Source of the DNA: Planctomycetaceae bacterium
GTDB taxonomy: Bacteria; Planctomycetota; Phycisphaerae; UBA1845; UTPLA1
Length of the DNA: 64,000 nt
NCBI GenBank assembly: GCA_006969385.1
Contig: CP030884.1
Coordinates: 744,001-808,000 of the forward strand
Direction: 5' to 3'
A model generated the notes under the pieces. That model saw nothing but the letters and a program-made list of their open reading frames with translations. It made no database searches and was not told the DNA's origin. Shown one piece after another: positions 9,267-16,777 of the stretch. A program made the translations under genes and the position numbers. Each line of letters starts with the position of its first letter. Within the stretch, counting starts at the first letter, position 1.

Positions 9267-10499
9267 TTACGGTCGTCGGTCGCGATCGTACAACTGAACG
9301 GCGTCTTTGGTCGCGAGAATCGGTTTGAGTTCTTCGGGGATCCACTGTTCGTAAACGCTGCGGAAGTAATACGCTTCCAGATCGATTTTCAAGGCGATAA
9401 TCGGCGCGTCGCCGTACACGTATTCTTCCTGCAGCGGGTTCTGATCGACGCGTTCGATCTTGATACCGATCGGCGTGTAATAACCGGCGGAAACGACGGC
9501 ATCGAGCACATCGTAAAGCGCGGCTTCTTCGATGATCAGATCGAGCCGAAGGTTCACCACAAAATGACTGGCGTCGTTTTCCTCATTGGTATGGCTCGGC
9601 GCGAACTTCGTCACATTGATGCCACCGCCGCGACCGAGTTTGTCATCCATCCGCAAAAAAGACCAACGCTTTACCGGCATATTGGCGACCCAGGCGTCGT
9701 AGCCGCGGTCTTCGGCCTTTAGCTTTTCGGCGCGGGCGTTGTTGAGCCGCGCCAAGGCGACGGCGAAATCTTTGGCCGTCCAATACTGTACCTGCGCGTG
9801 CCAAATCGTCTCGACGTCGGGCTTTTCATCGTCGTCCCCCGCCAACGCCGGATGCGGACCGAATGTTTCGCGACTGGCGTACATGTAGATGCGGCGCGCG
9901 ATCTTTTCGGCGGCGACCGAGGCGGCGTTGCGTCGCAACAGGCTGGTGCGATCGGTTCCACCATCGTCGCCGGTGCGAATGACCTGCTGCACCGGCTCGG
10001 GGCGCCAAGCCGGCGTTTCGCCATCGGCACTGGCCGTACTACCGCCGCCCAACGCGTTGCGCATCGCTTCGATTTCTTCGGGCGTGGGCTCGCCCCGGGC
10101 GTTGAGCATCGTCAACAGACCGTCGAGCGATTCGAGATACTTCTTTTTAAAGGTGATGCGCGCCGCATCGCTTTCGGGCTCGGGCAACGACCTTGGAATC
10201 AACAACTCGCGCGGTTGGCCCGTGACCGGGTCATCGCGTTGCGGGCCGACGGCGGCTTTGCGAATCCGCTCGAAGCGATCCTTCCGGACCTGACTGTTTT
10301 CCGCTGCGACCTTAATCGTCTCTGGGTTCGCAGCATTGCTTTGGTTGATGCCGCGCACCTTGTCATTCAGCGATTTAAGCTGATTGACGCTTTGCTGAAT
10401 ATCGTCGGCCCCCATCACCGACCAGACGGCCAGCCCGATTGAGCCGGCACCGACGAGACCGATGATGATGTAGAAAAGGTTATTGCGAATGACGCTCAT
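9267..10499 (-). CDS. PilO/Amuc_1100-like single-pass inner-membrane protein
   Basis: The 410-residue protein has a membrane helix at about 8-28 followed by a coiled-coil stretch to about residue 90. The C-terminal third contains LYDVLDAVVSAGYYTPIGI, then a strand with ALKIDLEAYYF. The same order (an alpha helix, an aromatic turn, then two strands) occurs in the ferredoxin-like domain of PilO and in Akkermansia Amuc_1100, which sits beside a PilM homologue. The likely role is to brace a pilus or secretion platform in the inner membrane together with PilM. The similarity is structural pattern matching by eye, so the family name is tentative. The gene lies 65 bases downstream of pilM. Confidence 0.55.
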   Translation of the reverse strand: MSVIRNNLFYIIIGLVGAGSIGLAVWSVMGADDIQQSVNQLKSLNDKVRGINQSNAANPETIKVAAENSQVRKDRFERIRKAAVGPQRDDPVTGQPRELLIPRSLPEPESDAARITFKKKYLESLDGLLTMLNARGEPTPEEIEAMRNALGGGSTASADGETPAWRPEPVQQVIRTGDDGGTDRTSLLRRNAASVAAEKIARRIYMYASRETFGPHPALAGDDDEKPDVETIWHAQVQYWTAKDFAVALARLNNARAEKLKAEDRGYDAWVANMPVKRWSFLRMDDKLGRGGGINVTKFAPSHTNEENDASHFVVNLRLDLIIEEAALYDVLDAVVSAGYYTPIGIKIERVDQNPLQEEYVYGDAPIIALKIDLEAYYFRSVYEQWIPEELKPILATKDAVQLYDRDRRP

Positions 10500-10564
10500 G
10501 GCTGTTCCATTTTCTTGCTGATCGTTGCGATGCCGCCAAAGGCTTCAATCAAAACGCCTGCGAT

Positions 10565-12838
10565 CTAGTTACCCGAGCGATTCGGCTTGGGCCCCGATGG
10601 TGGCAAGCCCTCCGGAGGGATACCGCCCGCTGCCGCCGCCGGCTCGTTGCCGGTGGCTTCGCCCTTAAACTTTTCGGGAATGAGATTGCCCGGCACGTTG
10701 CCCTTGGTGACGATGAATTCGATCACAAAGTTTTTGTCGCCTTCGATCGGTTCGCCGGTGAGGTAATCCTTATCACCTTCGCGATACGGTTTGAGTTCCT
10801 CTTCCAATTTCTTGCCGGGGTCCTCAGCCGGAGAATCGCCTCGACCATCACCACCACGACCGGGCAAGCCCCCGCGACCGGGTGCGTCACGACCACCGGG
10901 TGCCTGGCGACCACCACCGGGCCGCCCGCGACCGGGTCGTCCTGCGCCCGGGCGGCCACCACCCGGTCGGCCACGACCGGTACTCGCCCCGCCAGTTGTC
11001 CCGCCGGTCGACCCGCCGGTCGTCACCACATTACCAAGACGATTTTCATCATTGCGATCGTCGATATCGCCCAGCGCGACCGAGTCTTCATCGATGTAGA
11101 TGCCCATGTTCGGGCGGCGACCGTAAAGTTCGATGTTCTGCACGATGTTCTCTTCGAGCCAATTTGCCGGACTGTTCAACGGCGTGATGCCGACGATGCG
11201 CACGTACCAACCGGCGCGGCTGCGGCGTCCGGCAGAAAACTTGCTATGACGCCCCATCTTCTCCGGCGTATCGCTGTAGACCACTTGGCAGGAATCGATC
11301 CACGCCTCCTCGCGATTGCGGCGCGGCATGTTTTCGGCGTATTCCAGATACTCGGCAGCCGACGCGAACGATTTTGCCTTGTCGTCATGCGCCGCATCGA
11401 ACGCCTGCGTCACGATGCTGACGATCGCCGGCACGTAAACGTTTTCGCCGGGATACTTGGCCAGCGACGTCACTTCGTTAACGCCTTCGGGTTGCTGATC
11501 CGCTTGGCTTTGTAATTGCTTGAGCTTGTCGGCGGCGGCGGCAACAGTCTTCGCTCTCGTGATCGGCTGCTGAATGGTCGAGGCGGAACTGACTGCACTT
11601 TCCGCAGCTTCAGCCGTCGGGAACATGGGGTTGGTCGTTAGGTCACCGGCGTTACTAATCGTGCCGCGCGCCATGCTATTGCTCGCCATCAACGCACCGC
11701 CCGCAACGGCTAACATCGCCGCCGCGCCAGTGAACCACGGCTTCTTCTTCTTCCAAAGAATTTGCCGTTTGAACTCGACCGGCAACAGCGTCGAATCGAC
11801 GACAGCCAGTTCGAGACCTTGCAGCGCCACGCCGTAGGCGACTGACGTGCTCATGATGTTTTCGTCAAACGCCTCTTTCTTTTCGATGTCGGTCAGGCGC
11901 AGGTGCTTATATTGCTTGAGTTCTTCCACGCCCATGTGCAAGTTCTGCGTGAGGAACTTCTGTAGGCCGGGCAGCTTAAACGCATTGCCCATGCCGATGA
12001 CTTTGGTCACATTCGAATCGCGGTGCGCTGCGGTATAAAAGCCGATCGACCGCTGAATTTCGGAAACCAAATCACCAAAGACGGGCCGCATCGCCTGGAA
12101 GATTTGCCTTTTGTACTTCGACGAACCGGCGTTGCGCTTGAGCTTTTCCGCCTTCTTAAAATTGATCTTGAATGCCGAAACGAGCGATTCGGTGAACTTG
12201 TTACCACCGATCGGCACCGGTCGCGACCAGATGCGCTCGCCGTCGATAATGATGAGGTCGGTCGCGACGGCTCCCATGTCGAGTAACACCGCCGCCTCGC
12301 CTTCGGGCATCGGCATTTCAAAGCGCGCCGTGTTGTACGAACCGATCGGGCTGGTCTGCACCAACTCGGGTTCGAGGCCGACTTCGGTGTAAAGCATCAG
12401 ATAGTTGCGAATCAGCTCTTTGCGAATGGCGAAGATGCCGACTTCGATTTCGGCGCCTTCGGTATCGCCGAACACCTGATAATCCCATACGACTTCATCC
12501 ATATCGAAGGGGATTTGCTGGCTGGCTTCGTACTGCACCATGTCGGGAATCTTTTTCTTCTCGACCGGCGGCATCTTGGTGAACTTGGTCAGCGTTTGTT
12601 CACCCGGAACGGCGACCGCTAAGCGGCAGCCCGTTAGGTCGTTGCGCTCGGCGAAGACGCGAATCGCATCGGCGACCATGTCGGTCGGATCTTCGTCGGT
12701 CTGCGACAGAATGTCGGGGTGCTCGACGAGATCGAATCCCTGCAGTTCGAATTCTTCCGGGCCGATGGCTTGCAGTTTGATCGCCTTGAGCGAGCACTGA
12801 CCCACATCGATACCCCAAACGGGTTGTTTAGCAGCCAT
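10565..12838 (-). CDS. pilM: PilM-type ATPase with C-terminal membrane and Gly/Arg/Pro-rich extension
   Basis: Residues 1-350 are a typical PilM actin-like ATPase: WGIDVGQCSLKAI at the N-terminus, ASQQIPF and IPFDMDEVVWDY, LLDMGAVATDL (phosphate 2 region) and VIGMGNAFKLPGL. PilM is a cytoplasmic ring component of type IV pilus machines that binds PilN. Here the protein runs on to 757 residues, with a basic stretch, a hydrophobic Ala-rich segment (about 369-387), a soluble region, and a Gly/Arg/Pro repeat tract (about 608-667) before the end. The extension resembles a PilN-like membrane protein fused to PilM. GGGAG nine bases before the ATG supports the start. Two membrane proteins follow on the same transcript. 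No PilB, PilC or pilin gene is in this window. Confidence 0.85.
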   Translation of the reverse strand: MAAKQPVWGIDVGQCSLKAIKLQAIGPEEFELQGFDLVEHPDILSQTDEDPTDMVADAIRVFAERNDLTGCRLAVAVPGEQTLTKFTKMPPVEKKKIPDMVQYEASQQIPFDMDEVVWDYQVFGDTEGAEIEVGIFAIRKELIRNYLMLYTEVGLEPELVQTSPIGSYNTARFEMPMPEGEAAVLLDMGAVATDLIIIDGERIWSRPVPIGGNKFTESLVSAFKINFKKAEKLKRNAGSSKYKRQIFQAMRPVFGDLVSEIQRSIGFYTAAHRDSNVTKVIGMGNAFKLPGLQKFLTQNLHMGVEELKQYKHLRLTDIEKKEAFDENIMSTSVAYGVALQGLELAVVDSTLLPVEFKRQILWKKKKPWFTGAAAMLAVAGGALMASNSMARGTISNAGDLTTNPMFPTAEAAESAVSSASTIQQPITRAKTVAAAADKLKQLQSQADQQPEGVNEVTSLAKYPGENVYVPAIVSIVTQAFDAAHDDKAKSFASAAEYLEYAENMPRRNREEAWIDSCQVVYSDTPEKMGRHSKFSAGRRSRAGWYVRIVGITPLNSPANWLEENIVQNIELYGRRPNMGIYIDEDSVALGDIDDRNDENRLGNVVTTGGSTGGTTGGASTGRGRPGGGRPGAGRPGRGRPGGGRQAPGGRDAPGRGGLPGRGGDGRGDSPAEDPGKKLEEELKPYREGDKDYLTGEPIEGDKNFVIEFIVTKGNVPGNLIPEKFKGEATGNEPAAAAGGIPPEGLPPSGPKPNRSGN

Positions 12839-13210
12839 GTCGATAAACTCCCGATATCAATCGGATTAATCGTTCGGGCAACGTGCCGACGCACATTGCC
12901 GGGCACCCGCAAGGTGCCAGCGGGCAGGCAAATCGCGCAAACGCATCGCGCATACGTCTTCTCCAATAAGACGCCACGCCAGACCGCGTTCGCCGAGCCC
13001 ACATCATACCATCAATTCGTGCAAGTCGTTGCGTTGCGTGCCGTTCCGTAAGCGGGACACGCAGCAGGCAGGTGGAGCGACCGATCCTCGGTCGGCTCCA
13101 TATAAGACGTTAGCTTTTTCCGGTGCTGGAGTCAACGAAAATCGGCGTTTCTCGGACCGGAAGCCGGTTTCGCGCAGAGGCCAGAGGCAAATTTCGCCCT
13201 TCTTTCGCGC
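12839..13210. other. Non-coding stretch upstream of pilM
   Basis: This segment lies between the pilM start and the terminator of the OmpA-like gene. It should contain the pilM promoter on the minus strand. I see no convincing -35/-10 pair, coding frame or repeat in it. Confidence 0.4.
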
Positions 13211-13249
13211 AAAAAGAAAGCCCGGCGTGCGAGCTGCAACACCGGGCTT
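13211..13249 (-). terminator. Intrinsic terminator of the OmpA-like gene
   Basis: On the minus strand AAGCCCGG (13242-13249) pairs with CCGGGCTT (13218-13225) around a 16-base loop. The sequence TCTTTTT follows immediately. It lies 31 bases after the stop codon. Confidence 0.8.
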
Positions 13250-13280
13250 CGGCTGAGATCGACATGTCGCTTGCGCGGAC

Positions 13281-14111
13281 TTAACTCATATCCGTCGAGC
13301 CGGAGACGTTCTCGCGATTGGTCACGAGGAAGATTTCGACGCGGCGGTTGGCTTCGGCACCACCGCGGGCGGGGTTCGGCACCTGCGGTCGATATTCGCC
13401 GTAACCCATCACGCCCATGCGCTCGGGCGGCAGGCCGTTTTCTTTCAGCACATCCATCACCGCAATCGAACGGTGCACCGACAAGTGCCAGTTGGTCGGA
13501 TGCTGTCGGCCCGTCACCGGTCCGATGCGCAGGTTGTCGGTATGGCCCACGATGATGACTTCGAAATCGTTGGAAACCGCCGAGCGCACGACTTGAGCAA
13601 ACGAGCGCAGTGAATTGCGCGCCTCGGGTTGCACTTCGTCGCTACCGACGGCGAACGTCAGGTCGCTCTTCCAACGCACGGCGCCGCGATCAGGATCGTA
13701 TTCAACCGAATCGGGATATTGCGAGGCGAACTCTTTGAGCGCCCGATCCAATTCGGACGGCAGCTTGACCTTCACGACCTCAATTGCGCCCGGCTGCTGC
13801 TGGGCCAGCGAATTGAGTTCGTTTTGCAGACGATTGCTGTAGCTATTGAGGCGATCGCGCTCGGATTGGAGCGTACTGGTAAGCTGCGTTTGCGTGCCGA
13901 GCTGGCCGCGCACGGCTTCGCGCTCGGCTTCTAATGCGAGCACGCGGGCGCGCTCGTCGGCCAAGTCGCGTTCGAGCGTCTCGGCGCGTTCGACGGCTTT
14001 ACGGCGGGCGAACTTTTCGCGCAAGTACTCGTCGCGCGAAACGCAGCCCATCAGGCTGGTGCCGGCAAGCAATATCGTGAATGCCAATACTGATAAACGA
14101 CGGGACGGCAT
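13281..14111 (-). CDS. OmpA/Pal-like peptidoglycan-binding lipoprotein
   Basis: The 276-residue protein begins with a lipoprotein signal ending LLAGTSLMGC (Cys23), followed by a long charged coiled coil (about 30-100). The C-terminal OmpA domain carries IIVGHTDNLRIG and ANRRVEIFL, which hold the Asp and Arg that bind diaminopimelate in peptidoglycan. The architecture fits an envelope anchor of the Pal/OmpA/MotB-like class. The lipobox argues for attachment to a membrane rather than a MotB stator. The start at 14111 is fixed by AAGGAGG six bases upstream. An overlapping ATG six bases earlier would collide with that site. It is monocistronic, with a terminator just downstream. Confidence 0.85.
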   Translation of the reverse strand: MPSRRLSVLAFTILLAGTSLMGCVSRDEYLREKFARRKAVERAETLERDLADERARVLALEAEREAVRGQLGTQTQLTSTLQSERDRLNSYSNRLQNELNSLAQQQPGAIEVVKVKLPSELDRALKEFASQYPDSVEYDPDRGAVRWKSDLTFAVGSDEVQPEARNSLRSFAQVVRSAVSNDFEVIIVGHTDNLRIGPVTGRQHPTNWHLSVHRSIAVMDVLKENGLPPERMGVMGYGEYRPQVPNPARGGAEANRRVEIFLVTNRENVSGSTDMS

Positions 14112-14264
14112 TTCCATCCTCCTTGATGACAGTACTGAAAATCGGGGTGGGGCGTGAGCGTCATGCTTTCCCCCGACGCGGAATATCCCCGCATTATGCT
14201 GAAAAAAACGTGCGGCATCAATGCGACGCGGCGTGTGAAATTGAACGCGACGTAACGTAAACCT

Positions 14265-14482
14265 GTGAGTTTCTGTGCAAGCGCTTCGGCACCGGTTTGT
14301 ATCCGATCCTGCGCTGTGGCATCGGTTGTTAACCGAGACTGCGCTGTGGCACCGGTTTGGAACCGGTTGTTTCCCTCGCATGGACACGACCCCGCACCAT
14401 CTCACCCGCACCGCTCCCTCACGGTCGCGGCTCTGATCGGAGCGCTGTGGCACCGGTTTGCAACCGGTGGAATCTCGCTCCC
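14265..14482. repeat. Cluster of four degenerate palindromic repeats
   Basis: Units begin with GCGCTGTGGC (14311, 14341, 14441) or GCGCTTCGGC (14281), followed by an inverted repeat. The best unit is CACCGGTTTGCAACCGGTG (14451-14469), and others are at 14351-14367 and 14322-14336. The fourth is decayed. A segment at 14411-14434 (reverse complement AGAGCCGCGACCGTGAGGGA) recurs in related form at 61362-61385. The rest of 14112-14570 holds no gene I can support. Confidence 0.75.
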
Positions 14483-14570
14483 TCATTCATCCAAACATGG
14501 CATCTCCAAAAATCACCGCTTAACATCGGGCCAGTCGCAACGAACTGACCGCCCGGAGTGAACTGCCCCC

Positions 14571-16412
14571 GTGGAACTGCAAATCCATCAGGAACGCCCC
14601 CGCGAACTGCGCTGGTTTCATGCCAGCAGCATGCTCTTCGGTGATTGGGGCACCAGCCGTCTATACGTGCTGGGGCTGGCTTTGTTCTATAGCGGCAGCG
14701 CTTCGCTCTATCACGTCGTCGCGATGTGCCTGCTCATGACGGCCGTCGCCTGGGCCTACACCATCGTCTGCCGCTGCTTTCAGGATGGCGGCGGCGTCTA
14801 TTCGGCGGCCCGGCAGGTCAATCGGCGCGTGGCCGTCATTGGTGCAATGCTACTGTTCGCAAGTTACGTGATCACGGCGGCGATCTCGGCCGTGGCGGCG
14901 TTTCGTTATCTCAACTTCAGCGTCGATCAAGCGCCGATGGCGGCGATCGTCGCGATCCTGCTCATCGGCGGCATCAACTTCGTCGGCCCCAAGAGTGCGG
15001 GTCGCTTCGCCACCATCATCGCCGGTGCCACGCTGATCGTGACCGTCATCCTGGCGGGGCTTTGCCTTCCATATTTACAAAACGGCATGACGCAAGTGCA
15101 GCCACTTTCAAGACCGTTCACTGAAACATGGACGAGCTTTGTGCACATCATTCTGGCGCTATCGGGTGTGGAAGCCATCGCCAACATGACGGGCGTGATG
15201 GTGCAGCCCGTGGGCAAGACGAGTAAGAAAGCCATCTGGCCCGTGCTCGGTGAAGTCGTGTTGTTTAACGTGCTATTCGCCATTGCCATGTTAGCGCTAC
15301 CGAACCTCGCGCTGAGCGAACCGTTGGCGCAGAAGGTCGCGGAAGGCGGCGCGCTGACGGAAGCTGAAGCCGCCTATCGCGACACGATTTTGAACGTGAT
15401 GGCGCTGGAATACACCACTCCCTGGTTCGCCAAGATCGCGTCGTTTGTGTTTGCGATGCTGCTGCTCTCGGCGGTCAACACGGCCATCGCCGGCATGATC
15501 TCGGTGCAGTTCGTGATGGCGCAAGACAACGAGATGCCGCCGGCGTTCTTACGATTGAATGCGTTCGGCGTGCCGTGGATCGCGCTGGCATCGGCCTGCG
15601 GCGTGTGTTGCGTGGTGCTGCTGTTCGCAGGCGAGGTCGACAAGCTCGGTCACTTATACGCCATCGGTGTCGTCGGCGCGATCGCCGTCAATTTGGTGTC
15701 GACCTATTTCAATAAAGAGATCGACGTCCATCGCGTCGAGCGCTGGGGCCTCGCCGTACTCGCGGTCTTTTTAATCATCGTCGAGATCACCATCATCGTG
15801 ACGCAGTGGGCGGCGGATGTGTTTGTGATCGTGGTGCTGGGCGGCGGCTATTTGTTGCGGCTGGGCATGGCGAAAGCGCCGGCTGTTAAGAAGCATATCC
15901 CCAAGATTTCCGAAAGCGTAGGCAAACTCTTCGAGCCGCCGGAAATCCCGACGACGGCACCGTTGGATTTTGCCAATACCAAATCCTTCGACCCGATACT
16001 CGGCAAGATTCTCGTGGCCACGCGCCACAACCCCGACCTATTACGCTTTGCCGCCGAAGAAGCGCGGGCGCGCAACAGCAACCTGATCGTGCTGCTCGTG
16101 CGCGATCTCAACCTGACTTATGGCCCACATAAGACCAAAGGCTTTAAACCCGAAGACGACCCCGAAGCGGTACGCGTGTTCGCCCTCGCCGCCGAACTGG
16201 CGCGCGAACACAAAGTACCGTTTATGCCCATCTACTGCGTGGCTGAATCGATCGGCGAAATGATCACCGACTTCGCCGCGACCTATGGCGCGGACTACGT
16301 GATCCTCGGCGTCACCAAGCGCGGTGCGGTCTTCCGAGCGCTGCGCGGCGACGTGATCAACGAAGTGGCGACACACCTACCGCCGGAGACGAAGTTGTTG
16401 ATACATGCGTGA
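14571..16412 (+). CDS. APC-family amino-acid permease fused to a UspA domain
   Basis: The first 440 or so residues contain about 12 membrane segments typical of the amino acid-polyamine-organocation superfamily. Examples are GDWGTSRLYVLGLALF at the start and ALSGVEAIANMTGVM in the middle, the latter matching the family's conserved G-E-A region. The last 140 residues form a cytoplasmic universal stress protein domain (KILVATRHNPDLLRFAAEEA and ADYVILGVTKRG). Such fusions are known among cationic and small amino-acid permeases, where the UspA part is thought to bind nucleotide and gate transport. The start is GTG. The possible GGAG upstream is about 14 bases away, which is far. The substrate is not determined. 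Confidence 0.85.
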   Translation: MELQIHQERPRELRWFHASSMLFGDWGTSRLYVLGLALFYSGSASLYHVVAMCLLMTAVAWAYTIVCRCFQDGGGVYSAARQVNRRVAVIGAMLLFASYVITAAISAVAAFRYLNFSVDQAPMAAIVAILLIGGINFVGPKSAGRFATIIAGATLIVTVILAGLCLPYLQNGMTQVQPLSRPFTETWTSFVHIILALSGVEAIANMTGVMVQPVGKTSKKAIWPVLGEVVLFNVLFAIAMLALPNLALSEPLAQKVAEGGALTEAEAAYRDTILNVMALEYTTPWFAKIASFVFAMLLLSAVNTAIAGMISVQFVMAQDNEMPPAFLRLNAFGVPWIALASACGVCCVVLLFAGEVDKLGHLYAIGVVGAIAVNLVSTYFNKEIDVHRVERWGLAVLAVFLIIVEITIIVTQWAADVFVIVVLGGGYLLRLGMAKAPAVKKHIPKISESVGKLFEPPEIPTTAPLDFANTKSFDPILGKILVATRHNPDLLRFAAEEARARNSNLIVLLVRDLNLTYGPHKTKGFKPEDDPEAVRVFALAAELAREHKVPFMPIYCVAESIGEMITDFAATYGADYVILGVTKRGAVFRALRGDVINEVATHLPPETKLLIHA

Positions 16413-16421
16413 GGATAATTA

Positions 16422-16443
16422 GTAGGGTCCGCATCGCGGACCA
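16422..16443. repeat. GTAGGGTCC palindromic repeat, single copy
   Basis: GTAGGGTCCGC-ATC-GCGGACCA forms a perfect seven-base stem. Two further copies of this repeat type lie at 19677-19699 and 19828-19850. It begins nine bases after the permease stop and could act as a weak terminator. Confidence 0.7.
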
Positions 16444-16777
16444 GAATACTAGAAAAGCGTCGCTCGCGGATATCCACATCCCTGACGCAGCAATGCGTTG
16501 CTAGCCACAAATTAGATTTCGACTACATCTCCATAAAAAGTGCTTCGAGTGAAAGTAGGGCCGCTTGGATCTCCCACCACGCCGCCGCCAACCCCAATAT
16601 TTGGCAAATTCAGACAATTGCACAACTTGCCGCGTTGCGAAAATGAATAATTTTTCTCCAGAGAAACCTTATGGCACCTGTATAATATCGTTCTGTGCCA
16701 AAATGCGGGACCGGTACCGGAATCACTCTTTTTCATGGAAGTTGCACCGCCGACCGTGAGATCATGGGAAGTGAATT
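16444..16777. other. AT-rich leader of the Ser/Thr kinase gene
   Basis: This non-coding stretch is visibly richer in A and T than its surroundings. It contains a perfect TATAAT at 16681-16686, but no acceptable -35 element lies 16 to 18 bases before it. Confidence 0.35.

Noticed and set aside
16681..16686. Perfect TATAAT as promoter of the kinase gene
   Set aside because: No -35 element of even modest quality at 16 to 18 bases, and no extended -10 TGn. It was kept only as a note in the leader feature.
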